The notes: generated by a model from the sequence alone, not told the origin. 64,000 nt of DNA from Methyloligella sp. (GCA_021604645.1 BQJJ01000004.1:62001-126000), one strand, 5' to 3'. Numbered from the stretch's first letter, positions 1 through 8,297 are shown. Program-made: numbers and translations.

Positions 1-1
1 C

Positions 2-751
2 CAAGTTGGTTTTGTTGGGTGCGCAAGCCTTGAGAAGCTTGCAGAATTTTTCAGCTATGTGAGTGGTGAGACGGGAAGTTTTCTTGTTGCATTTGAAATG
101 ATTTGCCGGACGGGTATTGAATTTGTTCTCAAGCATGGTTCTCAAAAAGCAGAACCACTAGAAAAGGACTTTCCCTGGTATGGGTTGATTGAGCTTGAGA
201 GCACCAAAGACGGTTTGCTTGAGGGGGTGATGGAAGATGTTTTGGGAGGTGCGCTAGAGCGAGGTTTGATCGAGGATGGTGTGATTTCTTCTTCTGAAGC
301 GCAGCGGAAAAAGCTGTGGGCGTTACGAGAAGAAATGTCTGCGATGCAAAAACCTGAGGGTGGCTCGATTAAGCATGATGTATCAGTTCCGGTGGCAGCT
401 ATTCCGGAATTTATTCACAAAGGAAATGAATTGGTTGAGCGCATGATCCCAGGGGCGCGGCCTGTTCCCTTTGGGCATTTTGGGGATGGGAACATTCATT
501 ACAATATTAGTCAGCCGGTTGGTATGGACAAACAAAGCTTTCTTGATGAGTGGGAACCTCTAAGCAATGCCGTTTATGACTTGGTGCTTGGATTTGGTGG
601 CTCCATCAGCGCGGAGCATGGGATTGGTGTGATGAAACGTGATTTATTAGCTCAGAAGAAAAGCTCTGTTGAGATGGATTTGATGCGGTCAATTAAACAG
701 AGCTTAGACCCCGATAATATTATGAACCCGGGTAAGGTGATAAGTCTCTAA
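2..751 (+). CDS. FAD-linked oxidase, C-terminal part (GlcD / D-2-hydroxyglutarate dehydrogenase-like), cut by window edge
   Basis: The frame is open from base 2, so the gene starts before the window; 249 residues are visible. The visible part matches the C-terminal cap of FAD-binding oxidases (FAD-oxidase_C), which oxidise 2-hydroxy acids such as glycolate, lactate or 2-hydroxyglutarate. Seen directly: the HFGDGNIHYN motif, whose His residues sit near the substrate or metal site in this family, SAEHGIG, and the closing LDPDNIMNPGKV. The FAD-binding N-terminal domain lies outside the window, so the substrate cannot be decided. A GTG at 59 opens a long frame but is internal, because coding similarity continues upstream of it. 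A structured repeat begins straight after the TAA stop. Confidence 0.85.
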   Translation, partial: QVGFVGCASLEKLAEFFSYVSGETGSFLVAFEMICRTGIEFVLKHGSQKAEPLEKDFPWYGLIELESTKDGLLEGVMEDVLGGALERGLIEDGVISSSEAQRKKLWALREEMSAMQKPEGGSIKHDVSVPVAAIPEFIHKGNELVERMIPGARPVPFGHFGDGNIHYNISQPVGMDKQSFLDEWEPLSNAVYDLVLGFGGSISAEHGIGVMKRDLLAQKKSSVEMDLMRSIKQSLDPDNIMNPGKVISL

Positions 752-867
752 TTTCTCTCACGGGCTATTCTGCTGCTTCGCTGCAGGCCCTCCGAGGGGC
801 GGCGCTTGCACCGGGCAGCTGCGCTGCCATGTCCCACTGCTTGTGAGAAGCAGTGCTCCTTCTTCGG
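752..867 (+). repeat. Long structured intergenic repeat, copy A
   Basis: Begins one base after the preceding stop codon with the box TTCTCTCACGGGCTATTC, followed by a GC-rich hairpin region, the box CTCCGAGGGGCGGCGC, a GGCAG/CTGCC stem (814-828), a closing stem CACTGCTT (835-842) with AAGCAGTG (848-855), and the end box CTCCTTCTTCGG. The same order of boxes recurs near 7.7, 51.1, 54.8 and 63.7 kb. Not a known family that I can name; rhizobial mosaic palindromic repeats are the nearest concept. Confidence 0.8.
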
Positions 868-899
868 ATCTTGAGATTGTGTTTCTCTCTTTCTCACTC

Positions 900-960
900 T
901 TTCTATCTCAGGCTATTGCTTTTTAGTGGTGCTTTAGGTTGTTCACATGCAACCGCGCCG
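900..960 (+). repeat. Short two-stem hairpin repeat, copy A (with degenerate 5' box)
   Basis: A degenerate 5' box (TCTATCTCAGGCTATT) leads into TTTTTAGTG and then a hairpin at 928-959: outer stem GGTGC/GCGCC (one G-U pair), bulge TTTA, inner stem GGTTG/CAACC, loop containing TTCACATG. It lies between a plus-strand gene and the convergent hlyD-type gene. Confidence 0.7.
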
Positions 961-998
961 AGGCTGATGTTGTTTGTTTTCAGCTTATTTGCTGTCTT

Positions 999-2318
999 TT
1001 ACGGCTCGCGCATGGTGCGGCGGATTTGGTCTGTTAGGGGCTGGAGGAGATATTCAAAGACCAATCTTGATTTTGTTTGAATGAAGACTTCTGCATTCAT
1101 GCCCGGGACTAATTCTATGTTCTTAATTCTTGCCATCTGATCTTTTGGCAGCTCAACATGAACCTTGTAATAAGGAGGTGTGTTGGGTTGATCTTGCGTG
1201 GTTTCTGCAGAAACGAGGGTCACTATGCCAGTGACTTCAGGAGTTGTGCGTTGGTCAAAGGCGCTTAGGTGGACATTTGCTTTTTGGCCTTTAAAGACCT
1301 GATCAATATCTTGCGGGTTGACCCTTGCCGCGAATATTAACTCTGAATTTTGCGGGACGATCATTAATACAGGGTCGCCTGGGGCGACGACACCGCCGAT
1401 TGTGTGTACCGCTAATTGATGAATGATGCCTGATTTTGGCGCGATGATGGTCATTCGCTTTAGTTTATCGGCAAGGGCTGTTCTTTGTTCGGTTAGTTGA
1501 TTGGCCTGTGTTGTTGTTTCTCTTAGCTCAGTTAGGATTGATGAGAGATGATCTTTTTCAACTTGCAGGATTTGAATTTCTGTTTCGCTGATTTGCACTT
1601 TGGTGCGGGCGGTTGAGGCGACAAGTTCACCGGCTTCACCTTGCAACCTGGCTTCTTCTCTTTGCAGTGCCAGTATTCTATTTTGTGGGACAAGGCCTTT
1701 GTCTTGCAGGGATTGTAGGTCGGTTAATTCTTTGCGAATGAACGTTAGTTGGCTTTTTTTCGACGCAACTTGCGCTGTGATACCTTTGATGGCTTCGTTT
1801 AGTTGCTCGGTTCTTTGTTTTAGCTGAGATGTTTGCCCTGAAATAGAAGCTTGGCGCGCTTTGAGTAGATTGGTTTGCCCCTTTAAAATTTTTGCTATTT
1901 CAGCTGAGTTCTCAGCTTTTTTTACAAGCATTTCGGGAAAAGTAATTGTTTGTTTTTTATCTCTCTCTGCGCTGAGGCGTGCTTTTCTAGCGAGTTGTTC
2001 GTTTAGATTAGCGTCGAGTGAGGCAAGGTTGGCGAGGTCTTTTGTTGTGTCTAGGCGCAGTACAGTTTGGCCTGCTTCGACTTTGTCACCATCTTTCACC
2101 AAAATTTCAGAAACAATGCCGCCTTCAAGGTGTTGCACTCTCTTCAAGTTTGATTTTACGGTGATTTGTGCTGAGGCGATAACTGCCCCTTGAAGAGAAG
2201 CAAATGCTGCCCAGCCGCCAATGCCACCAAGTAGTAATAAAAGAAAGAAAAGCCCTAAGCGCTGGTACTTTTTGATTTCTTGATCTGGCGTGTTTTGAGG
2301 TAGGTCTTTGATGCTCAT
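999..2318 (-). CDS. HlyD-family membrane fusion protein of a type I secretion system
   Basis: A 439-residue periplasmic adaptor that links an inner-membrane ABC exporter to a TolC-like outer-membrane channel. It has a short cytoplasmic tail, one membrane helix at about residues 21-40, a barrel-sandwich (biotinyl/lipoyl-like) segment with HLEGGIVSEILVKDGD near residues 65-80, a long Gln/Leu/Lys-rich coiled coil through about residues 85-270, and a C-terminal beta domain ending with LVPGMNAEVFIQT, typical of the PrtE/AprE/HlyD group. Its ATG overlaps the stop of the upstream ABC gene by four bases (ATGA), so the two are translationally coupled. No TolC gene and no recognisable secreted substrate is in the window, so the cargo is unknown. 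Confidence 0.92.
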   Translation of the reverse strand: MSIKDLPQNTPDQEIKKYQRLGLFFLLLLLGGIGGWAAFASLQGAVIASAQITVKSNLKRVQHLEGGIVSEILVKDGDKVEAGQTVLRLDTTKDLANLASLDANLNEQLARKARLSAERDKKQTITFPEMLVKKAENSAEIAKILKGQTNLLKARQASISGQTSQLKQRTEQLNEAIKGITAQVASKKSQLTFIRKELTDLQSLQDKGLVPQNRILALQREEARLQGEAGELVASTARTKVQISETEIQILQVEKDHLSSILTELRETTTQANQLTEQRTALADKLKRMTIIAPKSGIIHQLAVHTIGGVVAPGDPVLMIVPQNSELIFAARVNPQDIDQVFKGQKANVHLSAFDQRTTPEVTGIVTLVSAETTQDQPNTPPYYKVHVELPKDQMARIKNIELVPGMNAEVFIQTKSRLVFEYLLQPLTDQIRRTMREP

Positions 2319-4060
2319 GATTGCACCTCAGTTTGTTTGTCTTGTTGTGTTGCTTTGTCTTGTGGGTTTGCAAGAATTTTTGAGAGCACTTCATCTCTTG
2401 GACCGAATGCCAATTGTTTTCCTTCTCTTAAAAACAAGACTTTGTCACAGGCTTGCAATGCGCTTGGTCTGTGAGCAACGACGACAATGGTTTGGCCGTT
2501 TTGTTTGGCTGTGGCGATGGCCTTTGTTAAAGCTGCTTCACCTTCAGCGTCAAGGTTTGAGTTGGGTTCATCAAGGATGATGTAACATGGGTCATTAAAA
2601 AGGGCTCTTGCCAGACCGATGCGTTGTTTCTGGCCGCCGGATAATTTGTGGCCACCTTCACCAAGGACCGTGTCATAGCCATCTGGTAGAGAAAGGACGA
2701 GCTCGTGAACATTTGCTAATACAGCGGCTTTGACGATTTTTTCCGGGTCTGGTTCTGGTGTGAAGCGGGCGATGTTTTCTTTTAACGTGCCTGAGAGCAG
2801 TTCAACTGATTGGGGGAGGTATCCCATTGCTGGGCCGAGTTGATCCGGGTTCCATTGATCGAGTGTGGCGCCATCGAGGCGAACTGCGCCGCTTAATGGG
2901 CCCCATGTGCCAATAAGCGCACGTGCTAAACATGACTTACCTGCGCCAGTTGGGCCAAGAACGCCTAAGGCTTCGCCTGGTGTTAATGTGAAATCTACTG
3001 ATCTTAGAACCGGGGTTTTGATGCCAGGTGGTGCGATGAATAGTTTTTCAACTGTGATTTTACCTGTTGGCTCTGGTAGTGCCATTTGTGGCTCTGTTAA
3101 ATCTTCGTCGCCAAGGAACATTTTTAATCGATGATAGGCTTTACGGGCGTTGGCGAAATTGCGCCATTGAGCGATGGATTGATCAATGGGGGCTAGCGCT
3201 CTTGTTAGAATGATAGAGGCGGCGATCATTGAACCTGGAGAGATGAGACCTTCAATCACCAAAACTGCACCGACTGCAAGTGTGCAACTTTGCAAAAGCA
3301 TGCGAACTGATTTTGAAAGGGATGTGAAGGTGCTTGAAATGTTTGAAAGGGCAAGATGTGCTTTGCTGGCATCTGCCTGTAATTTTTCCCAGCGACTTAG
3401 AATGTTTTTTTCCATACCCATGGCTTGCAGAATTTCAGCATTTTGCTTGGTTTCTTCAGCAATCATTGAGGTGTGCATGGATTTTGTCATCGCCTCTTCT
3501 GTACGAGGTTTAGTTAGCACTTCGTTGATGATGGAGAGGATGATTAAGAATAAAGTGGCAAGGACTGAAAAGACACCTAAAACCCAATGCAGCATGAAGT
3601 TGACGGCTAAGTAGATGGGTGTCCAGGGTAGGTCAAATAATGTGCTCGGGCCTTGGCTGCCAACGAAGTTTTTTAAGGTTTCTAAATCTCTAATGGGTTG
3701 GGTGCCGACATTTGGTGTTTGTATGACGGAATGTTTGATGGTGGCGCTGAGGCTTGTGTTTCTTAAATCTGTATTTATTTTATCTGCGATGCGGGCGAGG
3801 ATGCGGGTGCGCACCATTTCTAAAAGGCCAAGAAAGAGGAAGAGGGCGGCTATGAGAATGACTAGGGCCGTTAGGGTCGGTAAGCTTTTAGAAGCCAAGA
3901 CACGATCATAGACCTGGAGCATGAACAGTGGACCGGTTAACATTAAGAGATTGATGAAAAGACTGAAAAAACCAACACTTATGAATGCACCGCGGCATTT
4001 TTCTAAAGCGACGGTAACTTTCGGTTTTGAGGTTAGATTGGTTTTTGTCTTACTCATCAC
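2315..4060 (-). CDS. Type I secretion ABC transporter, permease-ATPase (PrtD/AprD-like)
   Basis: A 581-residue half-transporter: an N-terminal ABC membrane domain with about six helices (residues 20-310), then a nucleotide-binding domain with Walker A GPTGAGKS, signature LSGGQKQRIGLARAL, Walker B CYIILDEP and the switch histidine in VVAHRPS. It lacks the N-terminal peptidase-like domain of HlyB/bacteriocin exporters, so it belongs to the PrtD/AprD subgroup that usually exports proteins with an uncleaved C-terminal signal. It forms an operon with the following HlyD gene (four-base overlap). The tail after the NBD is rich in Gln, Lys and Asp. Confidence 0.93.
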   Translation of the reverse strand: MMSKTKTNLTSKPKVTVALEKCRGAFISVGFFSLFINLLMLTGPLFMLQVYDRVLASKSLPTLTALVILIAALFLFLGLLEMVRTRILARIADKINTDLRNTSLSATIKHSVIQTPNVGTQPIRDLETLKNFVGSQGPSTLFDLPWTPIYLAVNFMLHWVLGVFSVLATLFLIILSIINEVLTKPRTEEAMTKSMHTSMIAEETKQNAEILQAMGMEKNILSRWEKLQADASKAHLALSNISSTFTSLSKSVRMLLQSCTLAVGAVLVIEGLISPGSMIAASIILTRALAPIDQSIAQWRNFANARKAYHRLKMFLGDEDLTEPQMALPEPTGKITVEKLFIAPPGIKTPVLRSVDFTLTPGEALGVLGPTGAGKSCLARALIGTWGPLSGAVRLDGATLDQWNPDQLGPAMGYLPQSVELLSGTLKENIARFTPEPDPEKIVKAAVLANVHELVLSLPDGYDTVLGEGGHKLSGGQKQRIGLARALFNDPCYIILDEPNSNLDAEGEAALTKAIATAKQNGQTIVVVAHRPSALQACDKVLFLREGKQLAFGPRDEVLSKILANPQDKATQQDKQTEVQS

Positions 4061-4195
4061 TCTGTCATTTTTTCTTAGTTGTTTTGCTTAGTTTTAATCT
4101 TAATACAGCCTGTAACCTAGTCGTTATAGGGGCTTTATTGAAGTTAAAAATGATTATTTCAAGTATATTATCAGTTAATGGTTTCTATTTCGTGT

Positions 4196-4912
4196 TTACC
4201 CTTTTTTTGGGGGTGGGATTAGCTGTCTGCTGAAGTGATTGAGCGTTTTATATTCTGGCCCGTTATCGACATCACTTAAGGGTTCTGTTGTTGCCCACTT
4301 CGCAGATGGAAGGTTTTTCAACGTGTCATCGTACGTGTGCTCTGTAGACCACCTTACATTTTTAAAGAGATGATTGAGCTTTGGGCTGCGTTTTTGGCCG
4401 ATGATCCAATAACCGCCATCTCCTGAGGGGCCGATGAGGGCATCTTTGTTTTGAAGTTGTTTAAATGCTTTGGCGATATGATTGGCATTGATTTCCGGGA
4501 TATCTGTGCCGATGATTAGAACCGGGCCAGTACCTATTAATAATCCATTTGTCTTATTCTCTGGTTTTCCAATGTTCTTAAATTGTGTGTGCATTCGAGC
4601 GCCTAAATCCCCATGTCTTTGACTTGACCTCTTCAGGCCTTTAGAGGTTTCTTTTGGCCAGAAGGGGAGATTGATTGCGGTGTCCGGGGCGATGGCGATG
4701 TGGGTTTGCCAACGAGGATCTTTCGATAGGCGGGCGATAATGTGGTTGGTTGTGCGCCGATAAAAGGCTGTTGCTGCTACACCACCAATGTCTTTAGAAA
4801 GCCTTGTTTTGACATTTCCTTGGCGGGGTTCTTTGATCATGATGACGAGATGCTGTGTTGTCTTTTGATTTGAAGACGGTTTTGACATGTTTGGCATGGC
4901 TGATCTTTTCAA
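4196..4912 (-). CDS. Small glycosyltransferase, TIGR04282/DUF2064 family
   Basis: A 238-residue GT-A-like protein. The N-terminal MIKEPRQGNVKTRLSKDIG corresponds to the family's characteristic P-x-x-G-x-VKTRL segment; LIIGTDIPEI and GDGGYWIIG follow at about residues 130-170. The family includes proteins placed in arsenosugar biosynthesis clusters, but many members sit in clusters without arsenic genes. It lies 18 bases downstream of the second glycosyltransferase on the same strand, so the two are probably co-transcribed. No ArsM methylase or ArsS radical SAM gene is nearby, so an arsenosugar role is not supported here. The exact start is uncertain; an ATG a few codons in (MPNMSK...) is possible. 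Confidence 0.8.
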   Translation of the reverse strand: MKRSAMPNMSKPSSNQKTTQHLVIMIKEPRQGNVKTRLSKDIGGVAATAFYRRTTNHIIARLSKDPRWQTHIAIAPDTAINLPFWPKETSKGLKRSSQRHGDLGARMHTQFKNIGKPENKTNGLLIGTGPVLIIGTDIPEINANHIAKAFKQLQNKDALIGPSGDGGYWIIGQKRSPKLNHLFKNVRWSTEHTYDDTLKNLPSAKWATTEPLSDVDNGPEYKTLNHFSRQLIPPPKKG

Positions 4913-4930
4913 GTGAGAGATTTGATATGA

Positions 4931-5656
4931 TTAAGACGTGCTGGATTTTGTATAAATTTGGTAGATTTTTTCTGGTGGTAGGCCGCGATAATAGGCGGCG
5001 AGGCAGTAGAGATTTCTTGTGCTGCGTTTCAAGTAGCCTTCTTTTTTGTATTTTTCGGCGCTTGTAAAGGCTCTTGATTGTAAAATTTTTACAGGGGCGG
5101 GAAGGCGGCGGATGATGTCTGTATCTTCCATAATTGGAAAGTTCGGATAGCCGCCACATGCTTCATAGGTTTGCTTGGAGATTAGCAGGCCTTGATCTCC
5201 ATAGGGAAGAGAGAAAAGTGAGCAGCGTAAAGCGACGAGTTTAGTCAATATTTGGGGAGCAAGGCCTTTATCTTTTAGTGAGAACTTGAAGGCAGCTGCA
5301 TTTGGAGCGGTATTAGGTGTAGGTTCTTCAGGTGTTTTTTGATCTTCTGCTTTGATGAACTTGGTTACTTCAATGTGCCAATCTTCTTCAAGCTCGGTAT
5401 CTGAATGAAGAAAGAGCATCCATTGGTTTTTGGCAGCGTTTGCGCCAGCGTTTAATTGGGGGCCGCGCCCTTTTGTTTCCGGAGTGAGTATCTTTGCGCC
5501 TGCCTCATCTGCCATCTCCACTGTGTCATCAGTTGAGCCTCCATCCACTATGATGACCTCGTTTATAGCACCTTCGAGTAGGGCTGGCATGAGCGAGGCA
5601 AAAGTGGCGGGTAATTCTTTCGCTGAATTTAGGGTCGGTATAATGATTGATAGCAT
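4931..5656 (-). CDS. Family 2 glycosyltransferase, TIGR04283-like
   Basis: A 241-residue GT2 enzyme from the ATG at 5656. It begins directly with MLSIIIPTLNSAKELP, the canonical first strand of the GT-A fold; EVIIVDGGSTDDTVEMA follows, then the metal-binding region FLHSDTEL. A TTG at 5692 would add 12 residues, but ATG at 5656 gives the family's usual N-terminus. The family partner TIGR04282 is the next gene, and the pair is often adjacent in genomes. Together they probably transfer a sugar in making a small glycoconjugate; substrate and product are not visible. Transcription runs away from the divergent radical SAM gene. Confidence 0.85.
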   Translation of the reverse strand: MLSIIIPTLNSAKELPATFASLMPALLEGAINEVIIVDGGSTDDTVEMADEAGAKILTPETKGRGPQLNAGANAAKNQWMLFLHSDTELEEDWHIEVTKFIKAEDQKTPEEPTPNTAPNAAAFKFSLKDKGLAPQILTKLVALRCSLFSLPYGDQGLLISKQTYEACGGYPNFPIMEDTDIIRRLPAPVKILQSRAFTSAEKYKKEGYLKRSTRNLYCLAAYYRGLPPEKIYQIYTKSSTS

Positions 5657-5706
5657 GGAGGGTACATTATCTATTGTTGTTTTGTTGAGCAAGTAAACTT
5701 AGGGGC

Positions 5707-5722
5707 TAGGGTCTAGACCCTA
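5707..5722. promoter_or_regulatory. Perfect 16-bp palindrome in a divergent promoter region
   Basis: TAGGGTCTAGACCCTA is self-complementary across all 16 bases and lies between the divergent glycosyltransferase and radical SAM genes. It could be an operator. A related but imperfect TAGGGTCTACCCC occurs at 19448, upstream of the YdjM-like gene. No regulator can be assigned. Confidence 0.35.
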
Positions 5723-5859
5723 TGTTTAGTTATTCATCATTAAGAATGTGTTGGTAACCGTTTGTCGTGTTATATTTATACGCGAATGTTCTTGATATGT
5801 TCTCATTGAGATTGTACGCTTGTTTTGTTACAGAATGATTATTAACAGAGACGTTTTTT

Positions 5860-6951
5860 ATGAAAAAGACAAGCTTGATTGATCCAAACCGTTTTCGGGG
5901 GCGTGGGACTTCTAGCAATGATGTTGGACGGTTTGAGGTATTTGATAGGGACCTTTATGACGATGGCTGGGATGGGCTAGATAACCTTCCTCCCTTTAAA
6001 ACAGAAGTTCGTCATGAAGAGAGCACGTCTATTATCACTCAAAATAAATCACCTGATATTCCTTTTGACCGTTCGCTTAATCCGTATCGGGGTTGTGAGC
6101 ATGGCTGTCCTTATTGTTATGCGCGGCCAAGTCATTCTTATTGGGGGATGTCTCCGGGGCTTGATTTTGAAACGAAATTGACAGCGCGGGTTAATGCGGC
6201 TGAATTGCTGGAGGAGGAGCTCTCAAAGCCTTCTTATCTTTCTAAGTCGATTTCTCCGATTGCGCTGGGTGGTAACACAGATCCATACCAGCCGATTGAG
6301 CGGGAGTATAAACTCACGCGGCAAATTTTAGAGGTTTTACTTGAGGCGAAGCATCCTTTGACTATTGTGACTAAGTCAGTTTTGGTGCTTCGGGACTTGG
6401 ATTTATTAGCTGAATTGGCTAGGCAAAATTTAGTGCTTGTAGCTTTATCGATCACATCTTTGGATAAAGTTTTAACGAGGCAAATGGAGCCCCGTGCCAG
6501 TGCGCCCCATTTGCGTTTAAAGGCCTTGGATGAATTGCACAAGGCAGGCGTGCCGACAATGACGATGATGGCGCCGATGATCCCGTCTTTAAATGATCAT
6601 GAGATGGAGGGGATTATGGAAGCTGTTCTTACGCGTGGATGCACTGAGGCGAATTATGTTTTGCTTCGACTGCCACATGAAATTAAAGAGTTGTTTCGTG
6701 AGTGGCTTTTGCGTGAAGTGCCTGACCGAGCGGCTAGAGTGATCTCATTGGTGCAATCAATGCGGGGCGGGCAAGATTATAAGGCTGAGTTTGGAACGCG
6801 CATGCGGGGTGAGGGGCCTTATGCTGATTTGTTATCGCATCGTTATAAGTTAGCACTAAAGCGGCTTGGGTTTAATAAAGAACCTATCTCTCTTCGAACG
6901 GATTTATTTGTTCCGCCAGTGCCAAAGGGTGGACAGATGAGATTGTTTTAA
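5860..6951 (+). CDS. PA0069-family radical SAM protein (SplB-like)
   Basis: A 363-residue radical SAM enzyme related to spore photoproduct lyase (COG1533). The cluster motif is CEHGCPYC with cysteines at residues 79, 83 and 86, in the context NPYRGCEHGCPYCYARPSH, which is diagnostic for the PA0069 family. A later segment LGGNTDPYQPIE matches the conserved strand after the cluster. The reaction is not established for this family, and a role in DNA lesion repair is inference only. In many alphaproteobacteria this gene sits directly upstream of rnhB, as here (51-base gap). Confidence 0.92.
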   Translation: MKKTSLIDPNRFRGRGTSSNDVGRFEVFDRDLYDDGWDGLDNLPPFKTEVRHEESTSIITQNKSPDIPFDRSLNPYRGCEHGCPYCYARPSHSYWGMSPGLDFETKLTARVNAAELLEEELSKPSYLSKSISPIALGGNTDPYQPIEREYKLTRQILEVLLEAKHPLTIVTKSVLVLRDLDLLAELARQNLVLVALSITSLDKVLTRQMEPRASAPHLRLKALDELHKAGVPTMTMMAPMIPSLNDHEMEGIMEAVLTRGCTEANYVLLRLPHEIKELFREWLLREVPDRAARVISLVQSMRGGQDYKAEFGTRMRGEGPYADLLSHRYKLALKRLGFNKEPISLRTDLFVPPVPKGGQMRLF

Positions 6952-7002
6952 ATTCTTTGCGTTTTGTGATATTGGCAGTGATTGATATGACAGGCGGGTA
7001 AA

Positions 7003-7665
7003 ATGGCAAAAAAAGAACAAAAAATACTTTCTTCATCTGAAGTAAAAGGTGGGCCGGATTTTCAGTTTGAAACGGAAGCCATGGAAAAATTTGGTGGTTG
7101 TGTTGCTGGCACTGACGAGGCGGGGCGCGGTCCGTGGGCTGGGCCAGTTGTGGCGGGGGCTGTGATCCTCAATCCTGATGATATTCCGGCTGGATTGAAT
7201 GACTCTAAGAAATTAACTGAAGCTAAACGAGAAACTTTGTTTGAGCTGATGACAGAGATGGCGGCAGAAGAGCGGCTTTATATTGGGGTTGGGATTGCTG
7301 ATGTAGTGAAGATTGACAGTGATAATATTTTAAAAGCATCGCTTTGGGCCATGGGGCAATCGGTTGCGGACCTTTCTGTTAGGCCGCGTTCTGTTTTGGT
7401 GGATGGGAATAAGTTACCTGAGTTGCCTATGCCAGCGCTGGCTTTGGTGAAAGGTGATGCCCGATCATTGTCGATTGCGGCGGCGTCTATCATCGCTAAA
7501 GTGACGAGAGACCGGATGATGGTGGCGCTTTCGCAAGAGTTTCCTGCTTATAAATGGGCGTCAAATAAAGGCTATGGAACAAAGGATCACCAGCAAGCTT
7601 TGGCTGAGCATGGGGTGACGATGCATCACAGGCAGTCTTTTAAGCCGATTAAAGCTTTGCTTTAA
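7003..7665 (+). CDS. rnhB: Ribonuclease HII
   Basis: A 220-residue enzyme that cuts RNA in RNA-DNA hybrids and removes single ribonucleotides from DNA. Seen directly: GTDEAGRGPWAGPVVAGAV (Asp-Glu catalytic pair), LNDSKKLT, VLVDGN with the third acidic residue, ASIIAKVTRDRMM, and the C-terminal YGTKDHQQALAEHGVT with an acidic residue. The length is normal for alphaproteobacterial RnhB. An AGGCGGG ribosome site sits just before the ATG. A structured repeat (copy B) starts three bases after the stop codon. Confidence 0.97.
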   Translation: MAKKEQKILSSSEVKGGPDFQFETEAMEKFGGCVAGTDEAGRGPWAGPVVAGAVILNPDDIPAGLNDSKKLTEAKRETLFELMTEMAAEERLYIGVGIADVVKIDSDNILKASLWAMGQSVADLSVRPRSVLVDGNKLPELPMPALALVKGDARSLSIAAASIIAKVTRDRMMVALSQEFPAYKWASNKGYGTKDHQQALAEHGVTMHHRQSFKPIKALL

Positions 7666-7667
7666 TA

Positions 7668-7861
7668 TTCTCTCACGGCTATTCCAAGCGCTTTTAGTTG
7701 CACTTCAGATGCCCACCAGCATCCGTGCTTTAGCGCTTGGGCCCTGCGAGATGTGGCGCTTTTTATGCGATCAGCTTATCCGTACTCGCTCCGTTCGGGC
7801 TGATCTTGTGCGCCAGGCTTCGTCATGTCACTCAGACCGAAGTGGGCTGAGCTCCTTCTTC
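7668..7861 (+). repeat. Long structured intergenic repeat, copy B, with a short hairpin module nested inside
   Basis: Opens with TTCTCTCACGGCTATT three bases after the rnhB stop. The first hairpin arms are CCAAGCGC (7684-7691) and GCGCTTGG (7733-7740). Between them sits a complete short module (7700-7728: outer stem GCAC/GTGC, bulge TTCA, inner stem GATGC/GCATC, loop CCACCA). Copy G at 63.6 kb has the same arms closed by only six bases. Downstream are an ATCAGC/GCTGAT arm pair, the closing stem CTCAGACC (7831-7838) with GGGCTGAG (7844-7851), and CTCCTTCTTC. Confidence 0.8.
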
Positions 7862-7881
7862 ATATGATGAGTTATTCTCTA

Positions 7882-7898
7882 TTTTCTCTCACGGCTAT
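7882..7898 (+). repeat. Solitary 5' box of the repeat family
   Basis: TTTTCTCTCACGGCTAT repeats the opening box of the long element 20 bases after copy B ends, without the rest of the element. It looks like a remnant or the start of a degraded second unit. The remaining bases up to 8029 are AT-rich and hold only the promoter region of the next small gene. Confidence 0.5.
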
Positions 7899-8029
7899 AC
7901 TTTATTTCCCGTAGTTGGTTTTGAGATGGAGAGTGAGATATGTGATTTAGGTGATGGTTTAGGGTTTATTAGCTTTATTGGTATAAATTTAACGGATCTA
8001 TTTAACACTCCTTAACATTTGGAGGGGAT

Positions 8030-8230
8030 ATGAGTGCTTCAATTGCAGCGTCAGCTGTGGCAGCGCAACAGTCGCAAACCCAATTAGCGGTGGCGGCTAA
8101 GATCGCGAAATTTAATGCGTCAGCTGAGAGGTCAGTTGTTGACCTTGTGAATGCTGCTCAAGAAAATTTACAGGCAGTAACTAGTTCAGCCGGACCTGGT
8201 AAAGGTGCCGTTTTAGATATTTCTGTCTGA
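8030..8230 (+). CDS. Small YjfB-like protein (putative motility protein family)
   Basis: A 66-residue alanine- and glutamine-rich protein with a strong ribosome site (GGAGGGG) five bases before its ATG. The pattern SxxAxxxQ-SQTQLAVAAKIAKFNAS followed by VVDLVNAAQENLQ resembles the short YjfB/putative motility proteins of proteobacteria, which have a helical first half and a short Gly/Ala tail ending in a beta-like VLDISV. Function is not known, and the assignment rests on pattern memory only. It faces the Gly-rich gene at 8576 across a shared terminator. No flagellar gene is in the window. Confidence 0.55.
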   Translation: MSASIAASAVAAQQSQTQLAVAAKIAKFNASAERSVVDLVNAAQENLQAVTSSAGPGKGAVLDISV

Positions 8231-8241
8231 GCTAATAAAAA

Positions 8242-8290
8242 ACGGGTCTGAAATGGCGCGTTTTCATGTGTCTTTTCAGGCCCGTCTTAT
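8242..8290. terminator. Bidirectional terminator between convergent small genes
   Basis: Stem ACGGGTCTGAAA (8242-8253) pairs with TTTCAGGCCCGT (8274-8285) with one G-U pair. A-rich sequence lies on the left and a T-rich tail on the right, serving both the plus-strand gene ending at 8230 and the minus-strand gene ending at 8298. Confidence 0.8.
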
Positions 8291-8297
8291 ATTTTAA

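Noticed and set aside
853-1080. Open frame of 75 codons on the plus strand after the FAD oxidase
   Set aside because: It lies across the structured repeat and runs into the opposite-strand hlyD gene; no ribosome site and a low-complexity translation.
2865-3911. Several long plus-strand frames opposite the ABC transporter
   Set aside because: They are antisense shadows of a clear ABC protein; translations show no domains or start signals.
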